Positions 16,172 to 25,872 are shown, numbered from the stretch's first letter. The stretch: DNA of 64,000 bases from Planctomycetota bacterium (GCA_012960475.1 DUBE01000030.1:49930-113929); one strand, 5' to 3'. Numbers and translations are program-made. Notes: a model not told the origin generated them from the sequence alone.

Positions 16172-17061
16172 TCCAGAGCCTGTTCTTGTTGCTGTCACTA
16201 GCTGGGCTTCCCCTTGAAGAGGGCCCTGCTCCTCGCCAGGAGCCCGCCCCGGAAGCCCCCCAGGAGAAGCCTGGGCACCTGAAGGAATGGCCAAAGCTCA
16301 AGAGTCTGCCCAAAGCCAAAGGTGATCTTACGCGCCTGCGCAAGGCGCGCACGGAGGAGATGGGCGTTCTGGCACACGCATCCTTGCTCAAGCAAGGTGC
16401 AGGCGTCGCGCCGCTCCTGATTGCGGGGCTGGGCAAAGAACGAAGCCCCAAGGCCCAGGCGCGAATGATCGCAATTCTCGATCTGGTCACCGATGGCAGC
16501 CACACCAGACTGATCGCACCCTCCTTTCAGAACAAGAAGCGCATCGTCAGGGTCTGGAGTCTGCGGCGCACGGCGCTCTTCCCCGACAAGGCTCTCAAGT
16601 CTGAAGCGGACAAGGCCCTGCAGGCAGCGCGCAAGCTCAAACGTGGCACGGAGAAAGAAATCAAGGAAGAGCAATTCGCAGCAGCTCTGGCCACCGCTTC
16701 GGGGGGCTCCCTGACGGGCTTTGACCTCCTGGGTGAACTCGCCTCGAAACACTGGGGTGAAGAGGGTGAAGCCGTGCGGACCGCTCTCGAAGGAGTTCGC
16801 GGTGAAGAGGCATCAAAGCTCTGTGCTTCGGGCTTGAGTGGCGAACGCCGGATGGTGGTCCAGTCCCTGCGAATGCTAGCGGGCTGCGGAGATGGCTCAG
16901 TCCTGGCGGCGGTGAGTAAGCATCTCGCCAACACGGACAATTCAATCCTCGTGGAAGCGATCAACGCCTGCCGCGGCATTGTCGACGGCAACCTGCCCCT
17001 GCCGCGACTGTCCGCTTTTCAGGCGATTGAGCTGGCCAAAGAATGGAGAGCGCGTCTGTGA
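16168..17061 (+). CDS. Secreted HEAT-repeat-like protein
   Basis: 297 residues from ATG 16168 (ATGA overlap with the lipoprotein). A signal peptide (MIQSLFLLLSLAGLP) is followed by a proline- and lysine-rich linker, then helical pairs. Segments such as GVAPLLIAGLGKERSPKAQARMI..., MVVQSLRMLAGCGDGSVL and SILVEAINACRGI resemble HEAT/Armadillo repeats, in which each unit is a helix pair used for protein binding. No catalytic motif is seen. It most likely serves as a scaffold in the periplasm with the neighbouring exported proteins. Confidence 0.6.
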   Translation: MIQSLFLLLSLAGLPLEEGPAPRQEPAPEAPQEKPGHLKEWPKLKSLPKAKGDLTRLRKARTEEMGVLAHASLLKQGAGVAPLLIAGLGKERSPKAQARMIAILDLVTDGSHTRLIAPSFQNKKRIVRVWSLRRTALFPDKALKSEADKALQAARKLKRGTEKEIKEEQFAAALATASGGSLTGFDLLGELASKHWGEEGEAVRTALEGVRGEEASKLCASGLSGERRMVVQSLRMLAGCGDGSVLAAVSKHLANTDNSILVEAINACRGIVDGNLPLPRLSAFQAIELAKEWRARL

Positions 17062-18299
17062 GTTCGCACAACACGTCGCCCCTGAGCACTCTGATCAAGA
17101 TCTTGGCACTGCTGGCTCTCTTGGGCACACCCGCCCTGGCCCAGAAGAAGATCTTCAAGGACTTGCCGATCAACGATCCCAAGCAGTGTCCCTACTGCGG
17201 CGGTGATCCCAAGCTCATGGAGGGCGCAGGCATTGTCAGTCACGGGGGCTTTGAATTCGCCAAAGGCACCACAGCCACGCTGGACAAAGAACTCTCTGGC
17301 TTTGACATTTTTTGGATCGAGACCGAACACTTCAAACTGGGCCTGGAGCTCAAGCCCTACAGGATCCCCCAGAGGGAAAAGGACAAGCTAGAGACCGAAA
17401 TCAACGAATTGCGCAAGGTGCTGCCAGCGATCCCTGACAAGGTGCGGATCATCGATTCCTGGCTGCGGGTTCACCTCTTTGCAGCCCGTGTGCAGTCCCT
17501 CTACAAGAGCGTGATCGAGCTCTTGAAGGTGGAAGATGCCCCCTTCCCCAAGACAGCAGTGGCCACGTTTGACCCTGCCAAGGGCTATTGGGGCATGGGG
17601 CCGCACTTGGGCATGAAACGCAAGTACGAGCTGTTGGTGATTCGCAACGAGAACAATTGCTCAGGGTGGTTGCGCGCAAATTTTGGACTCTTGACCAGGT
17701 CTGCACAGCGCTGGCACATCATTGATCGCGGGGTATTGATCGTGATCACCCACCAGGAACAAGGCAAGCTGCAGGTGGACGAAGCACTACATGGCCATGT
17801 GGTCTTCAACCTAGTGCAGAACATGCTCAACGGCTACAAGTACTACTCCTATGACAAGCCGCTCTGGCTGTTGGAGGGCCTCTCCCATTGGTTCGAACGC
17901 AAGATCACTACCAAGTACAACACCTTTGACGGTGGTGAGGGATCCACCGCAGCAATTACACGCAAAGAAGATTGGGAGCCCCCAACCCGCAAACTAGTGC
18001 AAAAGGGCAACAACTCCGGTATCGGGGCCCTGATTCGAATCAAGAGCTACGGAGAATTCGGACTGCCCGAACACTACACCACCTGGTCCATGGTGGACTA
18101 CCTGCAGAGCAAGTACCCTGGTTTCGTTGGCGATTTGTTGGGCGAGGTCTCAGGACTGCTGAGTGCGGACTACATGCCCGCAGGCGGACGCATGAACGAC
18201 GTGACCCGTGACTTTTTCAAGCAGCGGCTCGGGCTGACCATGGTCGGGTTCGAGCGCGCCTGGCAGGCCTGGGTCCTGGAAACCTACGCCGCCCAGTAA
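17043..18299 (+). CDS. Secreted gluzincin-fold-like protein lacking the HExxH zinc motif
   Basis: 418 residues. Either ATG 17043 or, more likely, GTG 17058 (GTGA overlap with the previous stop) starts it. A signal peptide ends at about PALAQ. CPYCGG lies about 50 residues from the start, a possible small metal or disulfide site. The region LHGHVVFNLVQNML followed by KPLWLLEGLSHWFER copies the layout of peptidase MA-like gluzincins (helix with HExxH, then W..EG.A..), but the Glu and second His of HExxH are missing. I infer a peptidase-fold protein that has lost catalysis or uses another site. Last gene of the four-gene plus-strand set. Confidence 0.55.
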   Translation: MESASVSSHNTSPLSTLIKILALLALLGTPALAQKKIFKDLPINDPKQCPYCGGDPKLMEGAGIVSHGGFEFAKGTTATLDKELSGFDIFWIETEHFKLGLELKPYRIPQREKDKLETEINELRKVLPAIPDKVRIIDSWLRVHLFAARVQSLYKSVIELLKVEDAPFPKTAVATFDPAKGYWGMGPHLGMKRKYELLVIRNENNCSGWLRANFGLLTRSAQRWHIIDRGVLIVITHQEQGKLQVDEALHGHVVFNLVQNMLNGYKYYSYDKPLWLLEGLSHWFERKITTKYNTFDGGEGSTAAITRKEDWEPPTRKLVQKGNNSGIGALIRIKSYGEFGLPEHYTTWSMVDYLQSKYPGFVGDLLGEVSGLLSADYMPAGGRMNDVTRDFFKQRLGLTMVGFERAWQAWVLETYAAQ

Positions 18300-18313
18300 A
18301 GGACAAGCCCAGG

Positions 18314-19864
18314 CTACTTGCTTTTCAGCATGGGCCCGTGCCGATGGGCGTCCAGACTGGGATGCACCAGGAAGAAGGCCAAAGGCTCTTGATCCGCCAC
18401 GGGGAGAGCCAGCAGTTCGAACTCCGCGACTTCCCCCAGGGGCACGCTGATCACTTGATCTTCGGCGCCAGAGTTGACGAGAAATTCGGCCACATCTCCC
18501 GCGACGGTCCGCACGACCAGGCGTGAGGCCCCTTTGGCACCCGCCAGGGGTCGCAATACTGCCCTGAAATGCCGTGCGTTCTGACTCAGCTTGAACTCCA
18601 ACTGAGCCAGACCATCGACCCCGGCACGCATCAGGGTATGCGGCAAATCGGCCCCAGTATGCGCCCCATAAGCGAATCGCTCCCAGCGAGAATAGGCGCC
18701 CTCGCCCACCAACTCACGGCCAGCGCTGGCTTGCAAGAAGTAACTCGGGCCGTCAAAGGACCGCCGAAAACCGCGCTCAAGAGCCAGCTGCGCCAACTCG
18801 TTTCCGAGAACGCTATAGTGCCCCTTGGCGAGTCCTTTGGTCTCAAAATAGTCATCCATGGGACGCCTGGTGCGAGCCCGATGGAGCGCGATTTCATCTG
18901 ACGCGCGCACCCATGGAACCTTATGGCCTTCCAACACACTTTCCAGCCAGCCAAGCCAGTTCCCGGGTATGGGCCGTCCCTCCTGTCGCCCACGATTCAA
19001 GAACAGCATCACAAAACCCTCGTCTCCCTGGGCTCGCAACTGGTCGTGGAACTGTAGCACGGCAGCAGCCACGCTCTTACGCATGTCTTCCTGCATCTGC
19101 ATGATGCCCGATTCATCGCGCATCTCCGTAGGCGACATCATCACCTGTTGGCGAAAGAGGCGCAGACTCCACCAGGGTACCTTGGGCGCGTACAGATCCA
19201 GATACTCTTTGGGATGCGCAGGCAAGGGCAATCGCTTGATGCGGATCCTGCGGGGACCGTCGGGCTCAATCCAGGGTTTGGGATGTCCGCGGAAGGGCAG
19301 AATCACCCGGTTGAGGTCATCATCCACCAGCATGCTCAATACGAAAACCGCGTTGCGGCCCTCAAAGCGTTTGAGGGTTTCCATGCCGAGCAAGGCGATC
19401 TGGTCGACCCCGTAGCCACCAACCCCGTAGTTGAGCAGGGCGTGGCTTTCCCCAAAGGAACCCTCTTCCATGATCTGCTCAAAGCGTCGGTCCAGGGCCC
19501 CGTGGCAGGCTGCAAAGGAGTCTCCCAGCAGGATCACCGGCCGACGCCCGTCTAGCTTGGACTCATCCTCGTGGGCATATGTATCGGGATCAAAGCGGCC
19601 GCTGGTCCAGCCCAAGACCGGGTGGTGGTACTCCGCTGGTCCGTCGTCGCCACGACCGCGCAATTGGGCCCGCAGCAACCAGAAGTCCGGGGTCTCCCCA
19701 TAGAAATAAAGTCCCGCCCTCTGCACGCCCCGACTGAAAGGGACCAGTCCTGGACGGTAAAGGCCCAAGCGAAGAACCCCTTCGATGCCCAGCAGGGTGG
19801 CCAGAAGCACAAAACCCACTCGCAGGGCCCAAGAGAGCGGAGATCGTGGGCGTGCGGTAGCCAT
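18314..19864 (-). CDS. Membrane-anchored SGNH/GDSL-hydrolase-like protein
   Basis: 516 residues. An N-terminal membrane helix (about 11-33) is followed by an extracytoplasmic domain. The nucleophile motif is ILLGDSFA with Ser at about 116; GVGGYGVDQIAL supplies the glycine block and GHYSVLGN near residue 345 the histidine block. This fits the SGNH hydrolases related to acyl-transfer proteins such as AlgX/AlgJ, which de-acylate or acetylate surface polysaccharide. The last 130 residues form a beta-rich domain of unknown type. The catalytic Asp before the His is not obvious. A TAGAAT element 9 nt before the ATG and no Shine-Dalgarno support this start. Confidence 0.7.
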   Translation of the reverse strand: MATARPRSPLSWALRVGFVLLATLLGIEGVLRLGLYRPGLVPFSRGVQRAGLYFYGETPDFWLLRAQLRGRGDDGPAEYHHPVLGWTSGRFDPDTYAHEDESKLDGRRPVILLGDSFAACHGALDRRFEQIMEEGSFGESHALLNYGVGGYGVDQIALLGMETLKRFEGRNAVFVLSMLVDDDLNRVILPFRGHPKPWIEPDGPRRIRIKRLPLPAHPKEYLDLYAPKVPWWSLRLFRQQVMMSPTEMRDESGIMQMQEDMRKSVAAAVLQFHDQLRAQGDEGFVMLFLNRGRQEGRPIPGNWLGWLESVLEGHKVPWVRASDEIALHRARTRRPMDDYFETKGLAKGHYSVLGNELAQLALERGFRRSFDGPSYFLQASAGRELVGEGAYSRWERFAYGAHTGADLPHTLMRAGVDGLAQLEFKLSQNARHFRAVLRPLAGAKGASRLVVRTVAGDVAEFLVNSGAEDQVISVPLGEVAEFELLALPVADQEPLAFFLVHPSLDAHRHGPMLKSK

Positions 19865-19873
19865 GTGGTACCG

Positions 19874-19879
19874 ATTCTA
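19874..19879 (-). promoter_or_regulatory. Candidate -10 element of the SGNH-hydrolase gene
   Basis: TAGAAT on the minus strand, preceded by GC, 9 nt before the ATG. Same form as the element before purB. Confidence 0.4.
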
Positions 19880-20051
19880 GCTTGGCCGGGCTCCAATTTC
19901 ACCCCGCTTGAATGGGCCTAGAGGTATCCTACTATGCCTTCTCGGGTGCTCCGGCCCTCATCCAACCATCCTTGAACCTCATCGGGCTGAAGCCCGCCGC
20001 CTCATCTGGTCGAGGAGGAGGGCGGGCCCTCCCCCGCTGAACACTCTTCCG

Positions 20052-20075
20052 TTGACGTCAGATAATCACAATACT
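20052..20075 (+). promoter_or_regulatory. Possible promoter elements before the radical-SAM pair
   Basis: TTGACG (20052-20057), GATAAT (20061-20066) and AATACT (20070-20075) crowd into 24 bp just before the ATG at 20084. They do not form a -35/-10 pair with standard spacing, so which is used is unclear. Confidence 0.25.
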
Positions 20076-20083
20076 CCCGGCAC

Positions 20084-21685
20084 ATGATCCAACGCAAAAA
20101 GCGCCTGATCCTGTTTCTGCCCCACCGGGCCGACCCAGAGCAAGGGATACGTGTAGCAGCCGACCTGCTGCCGCTTGAGTTGCTCCAGATAGCGGCCCTG
20201 CCTGAAGCCAATGGCTACGAGGTGCACATCATTGATGCGATGGTGCATGACGACTACATGGAGCGACTGGAACAACTGTGCGACGGCGCGCTGCTCTTCG
20301 CCAGTTCCTGCATCCTTGGATTCCAAGTCGCCCATGGAGCACGAGTAGCCAAGAAGATCCGTGCGCGGTTCCCGGACCTTCCCATGATTTGGGGCGGTTG
20401 GTTTCCATCGGTCGCGCCGGAACTCTACCTATCCGAAGGCATCGCCGACGCCGTGGCGCTGGGCCAAGGGGAATTGACTTTTTGGGAAGTGGTGCAAGCG
20501 CTTGATGCAGGCGAGAATCTGGAAAGCGTCGCCGGCCTCGTGCTGGAGCGCGATGGCAAACCTTTCTACACGGCCCATCGGCCTGTGGTGGGATTCGAGC
20601 AGATCCCTGATGTCCCTTGGCACCTGATCGATTTCGACGAATATGTAGCCCGTCAAAATGACACCGGCCCTTGGAAAGTGCGGCACAAGTATCCCGATCC
20701 CTGGAACTTGGACCCCAATGTTCCCGTGCGCGGCTTTAGCTACTACTCCAGTTTCGGTTGCCCCGAGCCCTGCACGTTCTGCTGCTCGCCATTGGTCACG
20801 GGACGCCGCTGGAAGGCGATCCCCGGCAAGCTTCTGGCAGAGCGCTTGCTCGACCTACAAGATCGGTTCAAGTTCAATGTGATGCGCTTCCAGGACGCCA
20901 ACTTCGGCGTGAAGGAAAACCGCTCGAACGAGTTCTGTGAAGAGTTGGTCAAGGCTGGCTCGCCCTTCTGGTGGTCCGGCTGTTATGAGATCGAAACCCT
21001 CTTCCGCTACAAGGAAGAGTCCATGGACCTGATGCAGGAGTCACACTGCCACATGATCAGCGTGGGCGCCGAGGCGGGATCCGAGGAACAACAGAAGAAC
21101 ATCAAGAAAGACATCGATGTGGGGCACTTCGAGTACTCCCTGGGCGCGATGAACAAGCGGGACATCACCACAGGCTGTTCTTGGATCATCGGGTACCCCG
21201 ATGAAACGCCTGAGTCCATGCGCGAAACCATCAAGGTCGCCGCCCAGATGAAGTACAAGTTCCGGCGCTCGGCTTCGGACATCTTCCCCTTCCGCCCAAT
21301 CCCCGGCACCGAGGACTTCGACACGGCGGTGAAGAAGGGCTATCAGCCCCCCACGGACCTTGAAGGCTGGGGCGCCATGCTCGAGTACCGCTTGGAAATC
21401 GACGATCTGCAACTGCCGGAAGATGTCGTGCGTACCTGGCGCCGCTACGGGGTCGCCTCCACGTTCTATGACGGACTTGCCAAGGAAGGTGCGGGCTGGG
21501 TCCAGAAAATCATGAAGGGCATTTCAGGTTGGCGTCTGAGCAACAACAACTACTCCATGCCGGTGGAAGGGCGCCTATTCCACGCCTACGTGAAAGCGAC
21601 CCGACAAGACCTCAAGGTCAACAAAGCTCCCAGCGGCCAAGCCCTGGACCGCACTCCCGGCGTGACGCCCTCCGCGCCCCTCTAG
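20084..21685 (+). CDS. Radical SAM protein with B12-binding-like N-terminal domain (copy 1)
   Basis: 533 residues. The N-terminal 150 residues look like the Rossmann-type cobalamin-binding domain of BchE-class enzymes: strand FLPHRAD, PLELLQIA, MIWGGWFPSVAPEL and GQGELTFWEV. I do not see a DxHxxG cobalt-ligand motif. The radical SAM domain begins at FSYYSSFGCPEPCTFC with the 4Fe-4S cysteines at 226, 230 and 233. EAGSEEQQKNIKK and GYPDETPESM follow, as expected for the barrel. It would bind a cluster and SAM in the cytoplasm. The substrate is unknown. It is followed after 15 bp by a close paralogue, so the two are co-transcribed. Confidence 0.85.
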   Translation: MIQRKKRLILFLPHRADPEQGIRVAADLLPLELLQIAALPEANGYEVHIIDAMVHDDYMERLEQLCDGALLFASSCILGFQVAHGARVAKKIRARFPDLPMIWGGWFPSVAPELYLSEGIADAVALGQGELTFWEVVQALDAGENLESVAGLVLERDGKPFYTAHRPVVGFEQIPDVPWHLIDFDEYVARQNDTGPWKVRHKYPDPWNLDPNVPVRGFSYYSSFGCPEPCTFCCSPLVTGRRWKAIPGKLLAERLLDLQDRFKFNVMRFQDANFGVKENRSNEFCEELVKAGSPFWWSGCYEIETLFRYKEESMDLMQESHCHMISVGAEAGSEEQQKNIKKDIDVGHFEYSLGAMNKRDITTGCSWIIGYPDETPESMRETIKVAAQMKYKFRRSASDIFPFRPIPGTEDFDTAVKKGYQPPTDLEGWGAMLEYRLEIDDLQLPEDVVRTWRRYGVASTFYDGLAKEGAGWVQKIMKGISGWRLSNNNYSMPVEGRLFHAYVKATRQDLKVNKAPSGQALDRTPGVTPSAPL

Positions 21686-21700
21686 ACACCCTCTGTTCCC

Positions 21701-23320
21701 ATGATCCAGCGCAAACGCAAGATCGTTCTGTTCCTCCCCCACCGCGCCGACCCCGCGCGGGGGGAAATGTTCAGTGCCGACCTTCTGCCACTTGAGCTGC
21801 TGCGCATTGCCTCCGGCCCGGACAAGGAGGGCTACGAGGTCATCATGATCGACGCCATGGTCGATCCCGACTACATGGAGAAGATCGATGAGGCTTGCGA
21901 GGGGGCGCTCTGTTTCGCCAGCTCGTGCATCCTCGGCTATCAGGTCTACGACGGTTACGTGGCTGCCAAGATGGTGCGCGAGAAGCACCCCGGCCTGCCC
22001 ATCATCTGGGGTGGGTGGTTCCCCAGCGTCATCCCCGAGATGTACTTCGAGCACGACATCGCGGATGCGGTCGGCATCGGCCAGGGGGAACTGACCTTCC
22101 TGGAGGTGGTGCAGGCCCTGGATGCGGGCACGCCTCTGGACGATGTGGCGGGACTGGCCCTGTGGCGCGACGGACAGATGATCCGCACAGAAGACAGAGC
22201 CGTGGTGGGCTTCAACAAGCTTGAGGACACACCCTGGCACCTCCTGGACTATGAGCGCTACGCCGAGTTGCAGGTGCAACCCACGCGCAATATCAAGGTC
22301 CGCCATCGCTTTCCCTTGCCGGGCAAGTGGACAGCCCAAAACCCTCCGCGTGGTTTCAGCTACTTCTCCAGCTACGGCTGCCCCGAGCCCTGCACCTTCT
22401 GCTGCTCCCCCGCGTTGACGGGCATGCGGTGGAAGGCGGTGGAAGGGCTCGCACTGGCCGAAGACATCGCCGAACTGCAGCAGCGCTTCAAATTCGACGT
22501 GCTGCGCTTCCAGGACGCCAACTTCGGTGTTGCGGAAAAACGCACGAGAGCTTTCTGCCAGGGTCTAGTGGACCTCAAGGTCCCCATCCATTGGAACGGC
22601 ACGATCGAGATCGAGACGATCATGCGCTACAAGAAGGACACTCTCGACTTGCTTGAGGATTCCAATTGCCACCTCTTGTGGCTGGGCGCCGAAGCGGGCA
22701 GCGAATGGATGCAGGATCGCATCAAAAAAGGCATCCAACTCAAGAACATCCCCCTCGCCATCGACGAACTCGCCAGACGCAACATCGTCCCCGGCACCTT
22801 CTGGATCATCGGGTTCCCCGGTGAAACTCAGGAGTCCATGGAGGCCACCCTGCGCATGGCGGGCAAGACCAAGCACCAGTTCCCCATCGCGGGGAACGAC
22901 GTCTATCCATTCCGCCCGATACCTGGAACCGAGGATTTCGACCACGCGGTGAAACTGGGCTACGAGGCGCCGCGCGACTTCCATGAGTGGGGCAACTGCT
23001 TCGAGTACAAGATCAACGATCAAAACACAGAACTGCCCAATTCCGTGCGGCAAACCTGGGAGCGCTACAACAACACCGCGGCCATCTACGACAGGCACGT
23101 CCAGGAAGGCCCTCAGTGGATGCGCGATCTACTCTCACGCATGGCGGGCCAGCGACTGAAGCGCGGGTACTACGGGTTCCCGGCTGAGCAGAAGCTGTAC
23201 GACCTGTACGTGCGTCTGACGGGCCAGGCCCAGCCCGGCGATCATGTCAGTCAGGAATACCAGCAGCTACAACCCGAGACCCACGCCCAATTGGTGGAGC
23301 GTCACGGGGTTGAAGGGTGA
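21701..23320 (+). CDS. Radical SAM protein with B12-binding-like N-terminal domain (copy 2)
   Basis: 539 residues, alignable with the upstream gene over its whole length and roughly half identical by eye. Both open with MIQRKxK and share SSCILG(F/Y)QV, IWGGWFPSV, CPEPCTFCCSP, RFQDANFGV and FRPIPGTEDFD. The cluster cysteines are at 227, 231 and 234. The two differ most between residues 185 and 210 and at the C-terminal tail, which may set substrate choice. A tandem duplication followed by divergence suggests two steps on one pathway or two related substrates. No neighbouring gene names the pathway; hopanoid-, tetrapyrrole- or lipid-type methylation or cyclisation are possible from the family in general. 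Confidence 0.85.
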   Translation: MIQRKRKIVLFLPHRADPARGEMFSADLLPLELLRIASGPDKEGYEVIMIDAMVDPDYMEKIDEACEGALCFASSCILGYQVYDGYVAAKMVREKHPGLPIIWGGWFPSVIPEMYFEHDIADAVGIGQGELTFLEVVQALDAGTPLDDVAGLALWRDGQMIRTEDRAVVGFNKLEDTPWHLLDYERYAELQVQPTRNIKVRHRFPLPGKWTAQNPPRGFSYFSSYGCPEPCTFCCSPALTGMRWKAVEGLALAEDIAELQQRFKFDVLRFQDANFGVAEKRTRAFCQGLVDLKVPIHWNGTIEIETIMRYKKDTLDLLEDSNCHLLWLGAEAGSEWMQDRIKKGIQLKNIPLAIDELARRNIVPGTFWIIGFPGETQESMEATLRMAGKTKHQFPIAGNDVYPFRPIPGTEDFDHAVKLGYEAPRDFHEWGNCFEYKINDQNTELPNSVRQTWERYNNTAAIYDRHVQEGPQWMRDLLSRMAGQRLKRGYYGFPAEQKLYDLYVRLTGQAQPGDHVSQEYQQLQPETHAQLVERHGVEG

Positions 23321-23334
23321 AGTGACCCCCAAGC

Positions 23335-25872
23335 TCAGTCTGGCACCGCGACCTCGACCGTTTCTCCCGGAACCAGTTCGATCCCGGCCAGCACCTTCCC
23401 TGCTTCGAGGGGGTTGGTTCCAGCAGTCGAATCGCGTCGGTCAAGCAGGATCAACTCGGCGGGGATGACGGGAATTCCCTCGATCAGAACGCTGCCTTCT
23501 GCCCCCGGTTCAGGGGCAACCAGCAATGTAATGCCGCCCTGGGTGCCGCGCACAAAGATCATGACCGGGTTCTCACGGGTCATGCGAGGGAGACCGGTGA
23601 GATGAAGAGATCCGGTCTGGAACTCAAGATGGCGTGTGACCGGAGCGCCTCCGATACTCACTGTGGAATAGAGCAATACCAGTGGGTTCGTACGTCGTAG
23701 GAGCAACTGGTAGGTTCCCTTCTGCTTGACCTGGAGCTTGAAAGATCCATCCGCAGAGAGCGTACATGTGGGAAGTCCACCCGAGGAAAGGCCCCCAGCC
23801 CCTTCTTCCTCGGTCAGAGCTGCTGACCATTCGCTGGCGGGCTTGCCGTCAAGCATCAGACTGCCCTCAACCAGGTTGGTACCGGGAACGGACAGGGTCA
23901 AAGTGAACTGAGTGACCTGCCCCTCAATTACGGTGCAATTGACCTTGATATCCGACTCCCGGAAAGCTCGGCCAGAAGAGGAACTGCTGGTTCTACCCGA
24001 GGAGATTGCCTCGTCATGCAAACCCACCCACCATGCCCCGGGAATCAGTCCGTCGAAGCGGAAGGAACCGTCGCTCTTGCTGCGAGTAGTTGTCGCCTTG
24101 GCATCACCCCGAGAGATCGCAACAATGTGTCCGCCAATCCCGCCGGGGCCGAAAAGCCGCCCCTCAATTGCGCCCCCGGCGCTGAGGTCGACTTGAAGGT
24201 CCCCAAGCCCTTCATCCGCGTCAATCTGAAATGGTCCCTGCTCACCGGGAGCATAGCCCTCAGCTTCGACGCGCAGGTAGTAATGCCCCGAAGCGCGCAA
24301 AGTCAAGGCAAAGGCGCCGGAGGCATCGGTCGTGCCCGAGGTTGAAGGACTACTAATGACCCTGGAGGGAAAACCGTTGACCGTCCGACGATTCTCGCTG
24401 AGTTTATAGAGTTCCACACTGGCTCCCTTCACAGGCCGACCAGCAGCCAGCACAAGGCCACGGACTCCGGGAATCGCGCCTAGATGAATGCTGGTCTCCT
24501 TGGGCGCGGCACGGCCCTTAAAAGGCCCGACCTCCAGTTCCTCATGTCCGCTGGCAGAAACCCGAAGAACGAAATCCTCGCTGGGAAGACTCAGCCGTTG
24601 AGTGCTTGCCCCGGGCTGAAGATTACGCATGAAAGTCAGATGTTCTCCGCTCTCTGCGTCATAAATACTGACCTTCAGTCCATCGAGAATGCCGGATTCA
24701 GTTGTGATGTGCAGTTCCATGAAAGCGGGCTCCGACAACTGAAGCACAACCTCCTCGCCTCCGACCACACCCTTGCGACTCGCATCACCATAGCGGCCCT
24801 TCCCGTCGGTGGCATGCAGATCACGAGGCTGCCTTGGGCGATAGCCTATCACCGCAACGCCTTCATTGTTCACAGTGGTGCTACCACTGCCCGAACCCAT
24901 CATGCTGCTGTACTCGCTCTCCAAACGGGCAAGCCCAATGGGATCTCCGTTCGGATCGACGATGGTCACACGGATGAAATCCTCTCGATTGAGAACCCCA
25001 AGAGTAAGCACCACATCATGTGTCAGCATACCCCGGCGGATTTCCACGGAAGGAGACCAAACCACCTGATGCTCTCCGCCCCCGGCCCACAAACGAATCT
25101 CGCCCTCGGGAATCTTGTGCAAGCGGGTCAGCCCCCGGGCATTGGTCAGAGCAATCTCTTCGAAATTGTAGGCCTGAGAGTCGTTACCGCCCTGGCTGAT
25201 ACGCATGCGGGAACCCTCGAGCAATTGAGCGGTAGCGCTGACCTGCTGACGCTCAAGCTTCTCCAATCTCTGATCAAAAGCCCCAAACGTCGACCACTGG
25301 ACCCGCGCTCCTTCAAAGGGTGCGCCGGTTGGATCGAGCACTATGACTTCCACTGATCCAGCGGGCTTGAGTATCACCTCACCAAAGTCCGTCTCAACTC
25401 CCGGACTCAGGTTGCCCCCAATGGCCCCATCCGCAAAGTCTGGATGACTATAGGAAAGACCATGGTTCCTGAACGGGTGCTTCGGGTCCCCTTCACTGCG
25501 CACAAGCGCCTTCCCCATGCTGTCAGAAAGGACAGCACCCGATTCCTGCCTGTAGAAATTGACCTTGACCCCGCTCACTGGGAAACCGTCCGGGTCCACA
25601 AAACGCAAGAGTCCGATGCTCCGTGGCGCGGCGTCGTCTGCGTCCTCCGGAACCTCGCCACTTGCGGCCGCCTCGACCACCCTCGCTTCCGGCACCCCAA
25701 CAAGTTCATCAAGTACAGGACCTTCAAGAGGGTCAAACGACACCTGCAACGGTTCTTCTACAACCTTCACGCCACCGACAAGGCTCCTGACCAGCCCAAT
25801 CCCCTTCAAGCCCAAGATGCCCACCAAGGCGAGCGCAGCCAGAATCGACACGAACACAAACACTTGCTTCAT
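23335..25872 (-). CDS. Large exported protein with carboxypeptidase-regulatory-like (transthyretin-fold) repeats
   Basis: 845 residues from ATG 25872. A GGGGAGG ribosome binding site 9 nt upstream, rare in this window, fixes the start; ATG 25890 is rejected. One N-terminal membrane helix or uncleaved signal (FVFVSILAALALVGILGLKG) anchors a chain of beta-sandwich units. Repeating features are a strand with VLDPTGAPFEGARV or IVDPNGDPIGLARL (D-x-x-G-x-P-x-x-x-A-x-V), followed by glycine-rich strands such as GLIPGAWWVG and EGDYL-like turns. These are typical of CarboxypepD_reg/SdrD-like modules, seven or eight here. No catalytic residues are seen; a structural or adhesive surface role is inferred. 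Confidence 0.7.
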   Translation of the reverse strand: MKQVFVFVSILAALALVGILGLKGIGLVRSLVGGVKVVEEPLQVSFDPLEGPVLDELVGVPEARVVEAAASGEVPEDADDAAPRSIGLLRFVDPDGFPVSGVKVNFYRQESGAVLSDSMGKALVRSEGDPKHPFRNHGLSYSHPDFADGAIGGNLSPGVETDFGEVILKPAGSVEVIVLDPTGAPFEGARVQWSTFGAFDQRLEKLERQQVSATAQLLEGSRMRISQGGNDSQAYNFEEIALTNARGLTRLHKIPEGEIRLWAGGGEHQVVWSPSVEIRRGMLTHDVVLTLGVLNREDFIRVTIVDPNGDPIGLARLESEYSSMMGSGSGSTTVNNEGVAVIGYRPRQPRDLHATDGKGRYGDASRKGVVGGEEVVLQLSEPAFMELHITTESGILDGLKVSIYDAESGEHLTFMRNLQPGASTQRLSLPSEDFVLRVSASGHEELEVGPFKGRAAPKETSIHLGAIPGVRGLVLAAGRPVKGASVELYKLSENRRTVNGFPSRVISSPSTSGTTDASGAFALTLRASGHYYLRVEAEGYAPGEQGPFQIDADEGLGDLQVDLSAGGAIEGRLFGPGGIGGHIVAISRGDAKATTTRSKSDGSFRFDGLIPGAWWVGLHDEAISSGRTSSSSSGRAFRESDIKVNCTVIEGQVTQFTLTLSVPGTNLVEGSLMLDGKPASEWSAALTEEEGAGGLSSGGLPTCTLSADGSFKLQVKQKGTYQLLLRRTNPLVLLYSTVSIGGAPVTRHLEFQTGSLHLTGLPRMTRENPVMIFVRGTQGGITLLVAPEPGAEGSVLIEGIPVIPAELILLDRRDSTAGTNPLEAGKVLAGIELVPGETVEVAVPD

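Noticed and set aside
20084..23320. The radical-SAM pair as the maturase for the sulfatase at 57178.
   Set aside because: Sulfatase maturases have a SPASM domain with extra Cys motifs and no cobalamin-like N-terminal domain; these two show the reverse.
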